Shown here: positions 43,601 through 51,305 of the stretch, piece by piece | Layout: every line of letters starts with the position of its first letter | Numbering within the stretch: the stretch's first letter is position 1 | NCBI GenBank assembly: GCA_024742475.1 | Contig: JANSYI010000038.1 | Coordinates: 1 to 64,000 of the forward strand | Length of the DNA: 64,000 nt | Direction of reading: 5' to 3' | Source of the DNA: a bacterium | Lineage (GTDB): Bacteria > Myxococcota_A > Polyangia > Nannocystales > Nannocystaceae | Position numbers and translations under genes: made by a program | The notes under the pieces: generated by a model | Seen by the model: the letters and a program-made list of their open reading frames with translations, nothing else | What the model was told of the DNA's origin: nothing | Database searches by the model: none

Positions 43601-44085
43601 CGCAGCACCTCGCCCACTTCGCTGGGGAGCCGTGCCGGCTCGAAGGTGAGCTGCACGAGGTGTGGGCCGGGCGCCTCTCCATCGGCGTGGGTGTCGAAGA
43701 CGAAGCTGTGGCCCGGGGGCGCGGGGATCGCTGGCATGCGGGGCACGAGGCCCTCGGCGAACACGCCAAGGTCCGCGAGGAGTCGGTCGTGGGCAGGGTT
43801 GCCGAATCCCGGTGGGCGCAGGGCGACGCGGCAGCCGGGGGCGTGCATGGGGCCGCCGCGGCTCAGCACGGTGAGGCTGCGCAGCATGTTGCTGGCCGTG
43901 GGACCACCCATGCGGCGCAAGACGCCGGGGTCGAGCAGGCCGAAGCGAGCGCCCGGCGGCAGGACCAAGACGGCCAGGCCGAGTTTGGGGTCCTCACGAA
44001 GCGTGTGCAGGGTGCTCGGTGGCAGCGGGGTGGCGCCGTCGAGCGGCTCGGTGCCTTGGTGGACGATGCGGAGCGTCGTGGCCAT
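43597..44085 (-). CDS. Beta-rich protein, smaller member of the paralogous pair
   Basis: About 162 residues. Shared blocks with the downstream gene are TLRIVHQGTEPLDGATPL, LVLPPGARFGLLDPG, LTVLSRGGPMHAPGCRVAL, IPAPPGHSFVFDT and GPHLVQLTFEP. No signal or membrane segment is present. Its stop overlaps the start of its paralogue (ATGA), so the two are made in coupled amounts. It is a candidate structural protein. Confidence 0.65.
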   Translation of the reverse strand: MATTLRIVHQGTEPLDGATPLPPSTLHTLREDPKLGLAVLVLPPGARFGLLDPGVLRRMGGPTASNMLRSLTVLSRGGPMHAPGCRVALRPPGFGNPAHDRLLADLGVFAEGLVPRMPAIPAPPGHSFVFDTHADGEAPGPHLVQLTFEPARLPSEVGEVLR

Positions 44086-44100
44086 GGGAGTCCTTTCGGG

Positions 44101-45108
44101 TCAGGCCGCCGCGGTGGCGGGGGTCTCGGGAAGGGGGTCGACGAAGAGGTCGGGAAATCGCCACGGGGCGGTGATGAAGCGTCCGGCCAGCGGCACCTCG
44201 GGCTCACCCGAGCCAAGCAGCGGCGGCGCGTCGCTCAGACGCGTGCGGCCTTCGGTTGCCAAGAGGGCGTGCAGGACGTGGGTGAATCCGGGGTAGCCGG
44301 CGGTCTTGACCGGGAGCTGGTCGATGTTGGGAGCGACCCCAAAGGAGCGAAGCGCCGCGGCGCTTCGGCGGAAGCGCTCTTGGTTCCTGGTCTTGCCCTC
44401 GGAGACCGCCTCGGGCCGGGCCCAGCGCGGCAGGGCCCAGCCGGCTCGAACGTCGCCCCACGTGCGGGCTCCGTAGTTGCGGGCGATCCTCGCGGCGAGG
44501 TCGACGGCGTAGGCGACCGCAAAGGGCGGGTCGAAGACTCGCGCCGGGTCGTGGGTGTGGGCACGCTTGTCGGCGGTGGCCAGCGCGGTGGCGGGCATGA
44601 TCTGAAACCAGCCGCCGCTGTAGGCCCAGCGAGCAGCGCCGGCGGCTTGCGGGGTGCAGGTCGAGGGGCGCCAGGGGTTTTGGGCGTAGCGGCGGGCGAA
44701 GTTTTGGTCGCGGCAGAACAGCGAGAAGGCCGGCTTGGCGTCGGTGGCCGTGTTCATGGCCGAGGACCGACCACCGCTTTCGGTGCGGGCCGCCGCAAGC
44801 AGAAACGAGTAGAGGTTGTGCATCCCGGTTTCGCGCTCGGCGACCGCGGCCAAGGTGCGCATGCGATCCCAGTCCTTCGGGGCGCGCGGGGGCGGGAAGA
44901 CGTAGGCGCCGAACTCGACGTCGCCATCGGGCACCGGCGGGCGTGGTCGGGACGAGGGCGAGTCGCCGCCGTGGTGGCCGTGGTCGGTGTCCGGCGGCAT
45001 CGGACGAGTGCCGCGAGGCGCTGACGGCCGGCGGCCCCGGCTCGACAGCGCCACGAGGCCGACCGCGGCCGCGCCCAGCATCCAAAGCTCGGGGCCCTGG
45101 GTGCTCAT
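44101..45108 (-). CDS. Membrane-anchored lysozyme-like transglycosylase
   Basis: About 335 residues. N-terminal membrane helix (LWMLGAAAVGLVALSS) followed by RGRR. The SLT/lysozyme fold covers residues 85-290: catalytic Glu110 in AARTESGGRSS, GGWFQIMPATALATA, and AVAYAVDLAARIARNYGARTWGDVRAGW. It cleaves peptidoglycan glycan strands. In virions such enzymes open a local hole in the wall during DNA entry or act in lysis; in secretion systems they do a similar job. It is the clearest enzyme of the operon. Confidence 0.85.
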   Translation of the reverse strand: MSTQGPELWMLGAAAVGLVALSSRGRRPSAPRGTRPMPPDTDHGHHGGDSPSSRPRPPVPDGDVEFGAYVFPPPRAPKDWDRMRTLAAVAERETGMHNLYSFLLAAARTESGGRSSAMNTATDAKPAFSLFCRDQNFARRYAQNPWRPSTCTPQAAGAARWAYSGGWFQIMPATALATADKRAHTHDPARVFDPPFAVAYAVDLAARIARNYGARTWGDVRAGWALPRWARPEAVSEGKTRNQERFRRSAAALRSFGVAPNIDQLPVKTAGYPGFTHVLHALLATEGRTRLSDAPPLLGSGEPEVPLAGRFITAPWRFPDLFVDPLPETPATAAA

Positions 45109-45458
45109 GTGCCGACGATCCTTTGCAGGGTTCGGAACAAGACGGTGGGCGTGCTGACCTGCAGGCGCTCGAGGTAGGCCTCGAGGCTCTCGTCACGGCT
45201 GGGCCGCAGCACTTCGAGGGCCGCGGTGCGCAGGTGCTCGGCCGCGGCCTGGGTCCAGCGGCCGCCGCCGGGCGCCGTGGTCCCGTCCGCCTTCACGGCG
45301 GCCTGCGGCTCCGAGGGGCTGCGAAAGGCGGCCAGGACGTGGCGGCCGAGCGCCTGGGCGCCGGCGTAGTCGTGGGCGAGCGCGACCGTGACGTGGCGTC
45401 CCGAGGGCAGGTGCAACAGGACGCCGCCGGGCGCGTCTTCGATGCCGAAGAGCTTCAC
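45105..45458 (-). CDS. Small soluble protein of the operon
   Basis: About 117 residues, overlapping both neighbours by ATGA. N-terminal strands (KLFGIEDAPGGVLLHLPSGRHVTVALAHD) then helices (AAAEHLRTAALEVL, EAYLERLQVSTPTVLFRTLQRI). No membrane anchor. Function unknown. Confidence 0.6.
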   Translation of the reverse strand: MKLFGIEDAPGGVLLHLPSGRHVTVALAHDYAGAQALGRHVLAAFRSPSEPQAAVKADGTTAPGGGRWTQAAAEHLRTAALEVLRPSRDESLEAYLERLQVSTPTVLFRTLQRIVGT

Positions 45459-46249
45459 GCCACCTCTCCGGGCGGCACGAAGACGACCGCTTCATTTGCG
45501 TAGAGGTTGAAGTGGGCGGCGAGGTCGGAGGCCCAAAGCCGGGACTCGACGCTCTGCAAGAAGGCATCGACGGCGGCGTAGTTCTGGGCGTACCAGTCCG
45601 AGTAGGCCAAGAACGCCGCGTAGCCCTCGTTCGTGCTGGCGTCCCACTCGCCGCCGGGGACGTCGAGGATCGGCCCCAAGAAGTACGTCCAGTTGAGGAT
45701 GCAGCCCGGCTCGAGGTTGCACTCGGGGGCGTCGGGCGGACACGAGGCGTCGGTCGCCGTCAGCAGCAGCGCCCGCATCACGATCCACGGATGGTTGAAG
45801 GTGTCGCCGTCGTACTCGACGAGGCGAACGCAAGCCGGATAGAAGACCTCGTCGTACCAGCGCGCGCCTTCGAGAACCTCTTGGCAGTCGTAGGTGATCG
45901 CCAGGGCAAAGGGGCCGATGTCGTCGAGCGTCGTGCCCTCGGGGACGGGGATCGGGGCCGGGTCGTCGGGGCGGACGTTCTGGCCGCCGCCACCACCGGA
46001 GCCGCCCCCGCTGCCTCCGCCGCCTTGGTCCGGCGGGTCGATGTCGGGCAGGTCGAAGGGGTCGAACGGGCCGTTGGGGATGGTGCCCCCGTCCGAGCCT
46101 CCGCCGCCGCCCCCCGGTACGCGTCCAGATCCGCCGGAGCCGCCTCCCGAGCCCCCGCCGCCGGGGGTGGTCTTCGAGGTCTTCTTGTCACTGCGGGTGA
46201 CGAGGTAGATGCCCAGGGCGAGGCCGCCGCCGATCAGAAGTGGGTCCAT
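45455..46249 (-). CDS. Membrane-anchored protein with Gly-rich stalk and Cys-rich domain
   Basis: About 264 residues. Anchor MDPLLIGGGLALGIYLVTR then DKKTSK, a glycine-serine stalk of about 70 residues, and a helical C-terminal domain with five Cys (YDCQEVLEGARWYDEVFYPACVRL, ASCPPDAPECNLEPGC). The paired Cys suggest disulfides outside the cytoplasm or in the particle. Possible spike-like protein. Confidence 0.65.
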   Translation of the reverse strand: MDPLLIGGGLALGIYLVTRSDKKTSKTTPGGGGSGGGSGGSGRVPGGGGGGSDGGTIPNGPFDPFDLPDIDPPDQGGGGSGGGSGGGGGQNVRPDDPAPIPVPEGTTLDDIGPFALAITYDCQEVLEGARWYDEVFYPACVRLVEYDGDTFNHPWIVMRALLLTATDASCPPDAPECNLEPGCILNWTYFLGPILDVPGGEWDASTNEGYAAFLAYSDWYAQNYAAVDAFLQSVESRLWASDLAAHFNLYANEAVVFVPPGEVA

Positions 46250-46267
46250 GTCGTGGTCTCCGGGGGG

Positions 46268-46789
46268 TTAGAGGGGGAAGAGGAGCTCGTCGGGATTGCC
46301 CGAGATCTCGAAGCGCTCCAGCGCATCGAGGACCGCCTCGGTGATGTGGGCGTACAGGTTCAAGATCGACGCGTGCGGGTAGTGGTCGGGCATGCCGGGG
46401 ACGTCGGCCTGCAGGGCGTCGAAGCGCAGAACGGCGCCGTCTTCGGCTGTGACCAGCGGCGCGGGGCAGCCGGGGTGCTCGCCTTCGAGGATCCGGTAGG
46501 CCATGGCGATCGGGTCGGCCTCGGTGGAGCGTCCCTGCATCTGTCCACGGACCCGCTCGCGGAGCAGCAGGGCGAAGCGGGGCTGCGCGACCTGGATGAT
46601 CCACGCATCGCTCATGGTCCAGCTCTCGCAGTCCGAGGCGATGTCGAGGACGGGGCGCGCCGGGGGAGCATCGGGCGTGGTGGGCGTCGTCTGGGTGCCG
46701 CGATTGCCCTTGCGCCGCTTCTTCTTTTGGGCGTGCTCGTACAGGACGTAGCCAGCACCGAGGGCGAGCAGGACGTGATGCGGTTTCAT
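46268..46789 (-). CDS. Membrane-anchored protein with short Cys domain
   Basis: About 173 residues from ATG 46,789, overlapping the stop of the next upstream gene (ATGA). Anchor HHVLLALGAGYVLYEHA then QKKKRRKG, a Pro/Thr linker, and a helical domain SDCESWTMSDAWIIQVAQPRF, ADPIAMAYRILEGEHPGCPAPLV. The C-then-PxCP pattern recurs loosely in neighbouring anchored proteins. Confidence 0.65.
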   Translation of the reverse strand: MKPHHVLLALGAGYVLYEHAQKKKRRKGNRGTQTTPTTPDAPPARPVLDIASDCESWTMSDAWIIQVAQPRFALLLRERVRGQMQGRSTEADPIAMAYRILEGEHPGCPAPLVTAEDGAVLRFDALQADVPGMPDHYPHASILNLYAHITEAVLDALERFEISGNPDELLFPL

Positions 46790-47538
46790 GCGGACCTCCA
46801 CAGGGCGTAGGCGCCCAGGCCGACACCGGCGCCGAGCAGCCAGGGAAAGGCGGCCTTGACCGCGGCCGCCGAGACGCCGAAGTACCCCCCGACGTTCTGG
46901 GCGATGTCGTCGGCAGCCCGGGCTGCCTCGAGGATGGCGCTGCGCACTTCGCCTTCGGCGAACTCGGCCGCCGAGAGGAAGAACGCGTGGGTGTGGGCGT
47001 AGATCGCTCCCACCGGAGAGATCAGCGGGTTCTTCATGTCGAGCTCGGCCGCCTGGGCTTCGGCGATGCCGTTGACGGTCTGGACGGCGAGCAGAAGGTC
47101 GGGTCCTTGGCAGGGCGGCAAGAACGGGAGGCCCCATCGCGCGCGGCAGTCTTCGATCGACCACGTCAGCACCGGGCCTTCGAGGGACTCCTCGAAGTCC
47201 TCCCAGGTCTCGGCGTCCCACTGCGCAGGCGGGTCCATCTCGGAGGGGACCCACCGGCCGTAGACCCCCCCATAGCGCGCCCTGAGGCCGGCGAGGTCGC
47301 GGTCGAGCTGTCCCAGGCCGTGCTCGCCGAGCTCGAGGCGTCCGCGCTGGCTGATCGCGAGGTTGATCAGCTTGCGCAGGATGTCGAGCGTGGCCTGCAT
47401 GGCGAGCACCCGAAGCTCGGGCGCGTCCAGTGCGACCGCCTCGTCCTTGGCGCGCAGCAGCATCGCCTTGGTGTCCCCGAAGAGGCGGACGTAGCCGGCC
47501 GCGGTCTTTGCCCGGGTGCGCTGGGCCGCGGTGTTCAT
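46786..47538 (-). CDS. Protein with C-terminal membrane anchor
   Basis: About 250 residues. Helical throughout (ELRVLAMQATLDILRKLINLAIS), with a Cys pair (IEDCRARWGLPFLPPCQGPD) and a C-terminal membrane helix (FPWLLGAGVGLGAYALWRSA). Both ends overlap neighbours. Unknown function; probably membrane-embedded in host or particle. Confidence 0.65.
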   Translation of the reverse strand: MNTAAQRTRAKTAAGYVRLFGDTKAMLLRAKDEAVALDAPELRVLAMQATLDILRKLINLAISQRGRLELGEHGLGQLDRDLAGLRARYGGVYGRWVPSEMDPPAQWDAETWEDFEESLEGPVLTWSIEDCRARWGLPFLPPCQGPDLLLAVQTVNGIAEAQAAELDMKNPLISPVGAIYAHTHAFFLSAAEFAEGEVRSAILEAARAADDIAQNVGGYFGVSAAAVKAAFPWLLGAGVGLGAYALWRSA

Positions 47539-48824
47539 CCGGACCTCCGCAGCGACAGCCGTTCTCGCGGGTGGAACCAGAGGCGAGCCCGGTCTGCGGT
47601 GCCTTCGCCGACGAAGTCGAGTTCCCAGCCGTCACAGCCCCACACGCGTTGGTCGCTGCCGGTGGTGACGCCGAGGGTGAGCACCGCCGGCGGCGGCATC
47701 ATGACCCAGTCGCCCGTCTCCCAGTAGTCACGCTTGACCTCGACCCGGCCCTCGCTGAGCGCCAGCTCGTCCAAAGGGGGCAGCCACAAGAAGGCATGCT
47801 TGCCGCCCTTGGGGAGCTTGCGGTTGTTGTCGCGGACTCGCCGGTCGGGGATGTCACCGTTGGCGAGCCGCTGCGCGACGTGGTCGTGTACGGGGTAGAG
47901 CGAAATCGAGTCCCCACTGGGCGTCTGATAGAAGCCGGTCTCGCCCGGGATGCTCGGCGCTCCGTAGAGCAGATGGTTCCAGGGGCAGCAGTTGATCACC
48001 TGTCGGTAGGCCCGCCAGTTCTCCGAGCGTTTCGCGAGCTGGTCGGCGGACTCGAGGTCGCCCAGCACCAGGTAGAAGGCGGTGGTCAGGGCCTTGCGTG
48101 CGATCGCCTTGAGGGTGACGCCGGAGTTCTCGCCACCGATCTGGTGAAACATGCCGGGCGTGGGGTAGTTGGCCGGATCGGTCCAGGGGTCCAGGTCGAC
48201 CGGACCCGGAGGCGGATAGTCGGGCCACTGCCCGTCCCCATCGTCATCGTTTTCGGGCGGCGGCTCGGGGGGCTGAGGCTCGGGCGCGGGACCTCCATCG
48301 CTGTCCCAGGGCGCCCACTCGTCGGGCGGGTCTTCCCGCTCGATGCAGCCGAGGACCTCGTCGTACCGGTAGCCCGGGGGGCAGGTGCCCGGCGGTGGGG
48401 CGATCGTGTTGGCGGGGGTGCGGCCGGGCGGGTCGGGGTCGGGATCGGGCTCGTCGTCGTCGGCCTCGTCGTCGGCGAGCTGCGCGAGCACGAGGTTCAC
48501 CCGGATCCGGATCCGGCCGAGGATGCACTGGGCGCGCGCGTCGCCCTGGGCTGGCGGCCAGTCTTGGGTGCCGCCCTCGGGGGTCGTGGCGTAGACGGTG
48601 CGCGCTGCGTGCAGGGCGAGGGCCTCGGCGTCCCGCTCACCGGCGTTCGTGCGGGCGACGATGGCCGCATCGACTTCGCGGGGCAGCCAGGGGTAGAGGC
48701 CGCAGCTGTCCGAGGGCAGGTCCGCAGCCGGGGTCTTGGAGGAGCCTGACTTCTTCTTGTCCCGTGAAAACAGCCAGAAACCCCCTGCGATGAGGGCGAA
48801 GGGGATGAGTTTCTTGGCGCTCAT
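47535..48824 (-). CDS. Large membrane-anchored protein with acidic Pro/Asp stalk
   Basis: About 429 residues. Anchor KKLIPFALIAGGFWLFSR then DKKKSGSSK; a Cys-containing helical segment (SCGLYPWLPREVDAAIV...AQCILGRIRIRVNLVLAQ); a long Asp/Pro stalk with GTCPPGYRYDEVLGC; then a mixed C-terminal domain (LGDLESADQLAKRSENWRAY, INCCPWNHLLYG, VWGCDGWELDFVG). The stalk and the Cys content fit an exposed fibre or spike. Confidence 0.65.
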   Translation of the reverse strand: MSAKKLIPFALIAGGFWLFSRDKKKSGSSKTPAADLPSDSCGLYPWLPREVDAAIVARTNAGERDAEALALHAARTVYATTPEGGTQDWPPAQGDARAQCILGRIRIRVNLVLAQLADDEADDDEPDPDPDPPGRTPANTIAPPPGTCPPGYRYDEVLGCIEREDPPDEWAPWDSDGGPAPEPQPPEPPPENDDDGDGQWPDYPPPGPVDLDPWTDPANYPTPGMFHQIGGENSGVTLKAIARKALTTAFYLVLGDLESADQLAKRSENWRAYRQVINCCPWNHLLYGAPSIPGETGFYQTPSGDSISLYPVHDHVAQRLANGDIPDRRVRDNNRKLPKGGKHAFLWLPPLDELALSEGRVEVKRDYWETGDWVMMPPPAVLTLGVTTGSDQRVWGCDGWELDFVGEGTADRARLWFHPRERLSLRRSG

Positions 48825-49414
48825 CCGTGGCCCCCCGTGCAGCTGCAGGCCGACCCGCTGCACTGGCCGGGGTGCTGCTGCAGCTCGGCGGCGGGGTCTT
48901 GGATGCCCTCGGCCGTGCGAACGACGGCGTGGAACTGGCCGGGGAGCGGCTCGCCGCCGTAGGTGCGCTGCTGGATGACGACGGTGGCGTCCTTGCCGGC
49001 CAGACGCAGCCGAGCGGCTCGCTCGCAGGCGAGGTCGAAGCAGGTGCCGCGCTTGTGGGTGTAGATCCCTCGGGCATCGAGGAGGGCTTGGCAGCTGTGG
49101 GCGGGGCCCGCGGTGGCGGCCCGCGTCGTGACGGCCCGCGTTGTGGAGGCTCGCTTGCGGCGGACGGAGCTGAAGCCCACCGGGGCCATGCGCCGCACGG
49201 GTTCGGGGGAGGCGGGCGCGGCCATGGTGGCGGTGCTCTCGCAGAGCACGGGCAGCGTGTAGCGGACCTCGCCGCATCCGAGGCAGCACGGCAGGCTGGG
49301 CGTGGCCTGCAGCTCGAGCATGTTGATCTTGACGAGGGCTTCGGCCAGCTCGGCGCAGGCCGGGCCGAAGAGCGTGTCGTCGTCGATCTCGAGGTTGAAC
49401 TGCATCTGACGCAT
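48821..49414 (-). CDS. Transglutaminase/papain-like Cys protein of the operon
   Basis: About 197 residues from ATG 49,414. The second half reads THKRGTCFDLACERAARLRLAG, then DATVVIQQRTYG, GQFHAVVRTAEGIQDPAAEL. The order Cys, His, Asp with this spacing fits the transglutaminase-like cysteine-peptidase fold, with Cys in GTCFD, His in QFHAVV and Asp in IQDPA. The N-terminal part has a CxxC (PCCLGCGE). It could process a structural protein or link proteins; the activity is unproven. Confidence 0.55.
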   Translation of the reverse strand: MRQMQFNLEIDDDTLFGPACAELAEALVKINMLELQATPSLPCCLGCGEVRYTLPVLCESTATMAAPASPEPVRRMAPVGFSSVRRKRASTTRAVTTRAATAGPAHSCQALLDARGIYTHKRGTCFDLACERAARLRLAGKDATVVIQQRTYGGEPLPGQFHAVVRTAEGIQDPAAELQQHPGQCSGSACSCTGGHG

Positions 49415-49425
49415 GGCGGGGGTCC

Positions 49426-50184
49426 TCAAAGCTCGAGCGTCCACACGAGGGTGAGTCGGCGATCGGCCTTGGAGGCCGCGCCGGTGGTCAGGTGGGTGGC
49501 GCTTTGCGGCAGCACGCCGTCGCCGGTGGTGTGCGGCCAGATGAAGGCCCAGTCGGCCAGCACTGGGCCGGCCTCGCCCAGCCGGAAGTGCAGCCGGTCG
49601 AAGGGGCCCTGCGGCGCGTAGGCCTGCAGGCGCTTGGCGAAACGAGGCAGTTGCAGGGCGACTTCTGCCGTGCCGGCGGGCACGACGAAGGTCTGGGTCA
49701 GCGTGTTGGGGTGCGCAGGGTCGGCCGCGAATCCCAGCGCTTGGCCGCTGAGCAGCGTGTCGAGGTAGATCCCTCCAGCGCCGAGGCGGCGAGCGTCGTT
49801 CTTGGTGGTCTCGCGGAGCAGCCCCGCAGGTCCGAGAACCTCGACCTCGAGCCCGCAGCCTTCGACGCACAGCCGAAAGCCAGTGCCGATGTCGAGCTCG
49901 ACGAAGGTCCCCTGCCCTGCTCGCATCCACGAGACCCGTGCGTGCAGGCGCGAGCTTGGCAGCCCCTCGGCCACGATCGCATGGCGAGGCAGCGGCGCCG
50001 TGGCCTGTGCTTGCGCTCTCACAACCTCGAGAGCGCTCATGCTCACGGTCCACCCAGCGTGCTCGCTGTCGCGGGTGCTGAGCACCTTGATCGCGCTCTT
50101 GTTCGCGAGAGCATCGTCGCTCCACAGCGAGAACAGCTGGGGTGCGGTCTCGCGGAGGGCGGTGCGTGGGGCGGGGAGATCCAT
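49426..50184 (-). CDS. Beta-rich protein next to the coat candidate
   Basis: About 252 residues from ATG 50,184. Strand-rich blocks include LHARVSWMRAGQGTFVELDI, GFRLCVEGCGLEVEVLGP, TLTQTFVVPAGTAEVALQLP and LADWAFIWPHTTGDGV, ending LTLVWTLEL. No membrane segment or known motif. The pattern suits a jelly-roll-type minor coat or vertex protein. The ATG is not preceded by a good ribosome site, so the start is uncertain. Confidence 0.55.
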   Translation of the reverse strand: MDLPAPRTALRETAPQLFSLWSDDALANKSAIKVLSTRDSEHAGWTVSMSALEVVRAQAQATAPLPRHAIVAEGLPSSRLHARVSWMRAGQGTFVELDIGTGFRLCVEGCGLEVEVLGPAGLLRETTKNDARRLGAGGIYLDTLLSGQALGFAADPAHPNTLTQTFVVPAGTAEVALQLPRFAKRLQAYAPQGPFDRLHFRLGEAGPVLADWAFIWPHTTGDGVLPQSATHLTTGAASKADRRLTLVWTLEL

Positions 50185-50241
50185 GAAGAGGCGGTCGTCG
50201 GGAGGTGCTTGGGTGGTGCCCGGTTCGAGAGAAGCGTGAGC

Positions 50242-50270
50242 GGGAGGGCGACCCCGGTTGCCGCCCTCCC
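50242..50270 (-). terminator. Hairpin after the coat-protein candidate gene
   Basis: Perfect 9-bp stem (GGGAGGGCG with CGCCCTCCC) around an 11-base loop, 13 bases beyond the stop of the gene ending at 50,283. There is no T-run, so partial termination or mRNA 3'-end protection is likelier than a full stop. Either would raise the first genes over the rest. Confidence 0.5.
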
Positions 50271-50282
50271 CTGGCCCCGGTG

Positions 50283-51182
50283 CTAGATGTCCCCCCACAG
50301 CGTCACGGACGCGTGGATCGGGATGTCCTTGTTGGGGTTGAGCAGGTGGATCGCGAGCGTGTGCTCGTTGGTGGAGGTGAACTCCTGCCAGTCCACGACC
50401 TCGATCGGCTTGCTGTTGGCGTACGCCGACTGGCTGATGCTCATCGACGTCGACCCACCGCGACGGATCTGGGACTGCCGGCCGACGAAGGCGTCGACCA
50501 TGAAGACCGGAAGACTGGTCGCCCCCGGCGGCATGCGCCCGATGTCGATGAGCTCGGGCCCGGCCCACGGGAAGGCCTCGAAGAACAGCCGGGTGGGCTT
50601 GAACGTCTTGGCATCACCGGCGGTGATCGACAGTGGCAAGACTTGGCCGGGCTGAATGCCCTCGGTGCCGAAGGTCGTCTGTCCGATGACGCTGGATCCG
50701 CACGGTGTGGGGGTCTCGCAGTGCATCGTGACCCCGTGGCCGCAGGGGTCGCAGTCGCGCGGGGGCGGCTGCGGCGGTGGGTAACACGGCACCCCGTTGG
50801 GGTACCCCTGCGGGTACTGCCCCGACCCCGGAGGGTTCTGTGGGTCGATGGGATTGCCGTTGGGGTAGTACGGGTCGGACGTCGGTGGCGTCGGAGGCGG
50901 GGCCGGCTGTTGCTGGGTCCCGTTGGCGGAGGCCTCTCCGACGTACCCACCGCGCGGCGGGTACCCGTAGTTGTAGGCGGGCGCGGGGGACCGCCAGGTT
51001 TGCTGTGCCTGCCTCGGTGCGGGCCGAGGCTTGGGGGCCGCGGCGCGCGAGGGCGCCCAGACTCGGCCGCCAGGTTGGCGTTGGTACGCCCCCACCCCGA
51101 AGCTGGGTGCGAGGGCCAGCTGCGCAGTCGCAGCTTTCTTGTCGGTTCGGTACTTGGCGAGCAGTTCGTGAACGTCTGCCAT
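50283..51182 (-). CDS. Candidate major coat protein with C-terminal beta (jelly-roll-like) domain
   Basis: About 299 residues, with a good ribosome site (AGGAGA) before ATG. Residues 1-30 are helical and basic. Residues 35-150 are a Pro/Gly/Tyr-rich linker. Residues 160-299 are strand-rich: TTFGTEGIQPGQVLPLSITA, KTFKPTRLFFEAFPW, LPVFMVDAFVGRQSQI, EFTSTNEHTLAIHLLNP and IPIHASVTLWGDI. The FKPxRLFFE, VGxxSQ and L-NP...VTLWG pattern recalls single-jelly-roll coat-like proteins of small tailless phages. Position near the operon start and the downstream hairpin fit high expression. Structure is inferred. Confidence 0.6.
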   Translation of the reverse strand: MADVHELLAKYRTDKKAATAQLALAPSFGVGAYQRQPGGRVWAPSRAAAPKPRPAPRQAQQTWRSPAPAYNYGYPPRGGYVGEASANGTQQQPAPPPTPPTSDPYYPNGNPIDPQNPPGSGQYPQGYPNGVPCYPPPQPPPRDCDPCGHGVTMHCETPTPCGSSVIGQTTFGTEGIQPGQVLPLSITAGDAKTFKPTRLFFEAFPWAGPELIDIGRMPPGATSLPVFMVDAFVGRQSQIRRGGSTSMSISQSAYANSKPIEVVDWQEFTSTNEHTLAIHLLNPNKDIPIHASVTLWGDI

Positions 51183-51305
51183 GTCGTGTCTCCTGCACGC
51201 GGACGCGTGCGGGCATGGAGGCGCAGGCCAAGTCCGTGCATCGTCCGCCGCGGTCTTGGTCCCAGCCCCGTCGAAAGGAAGCCGGTGGGGATGGAGCAGG
51301 CGCGC

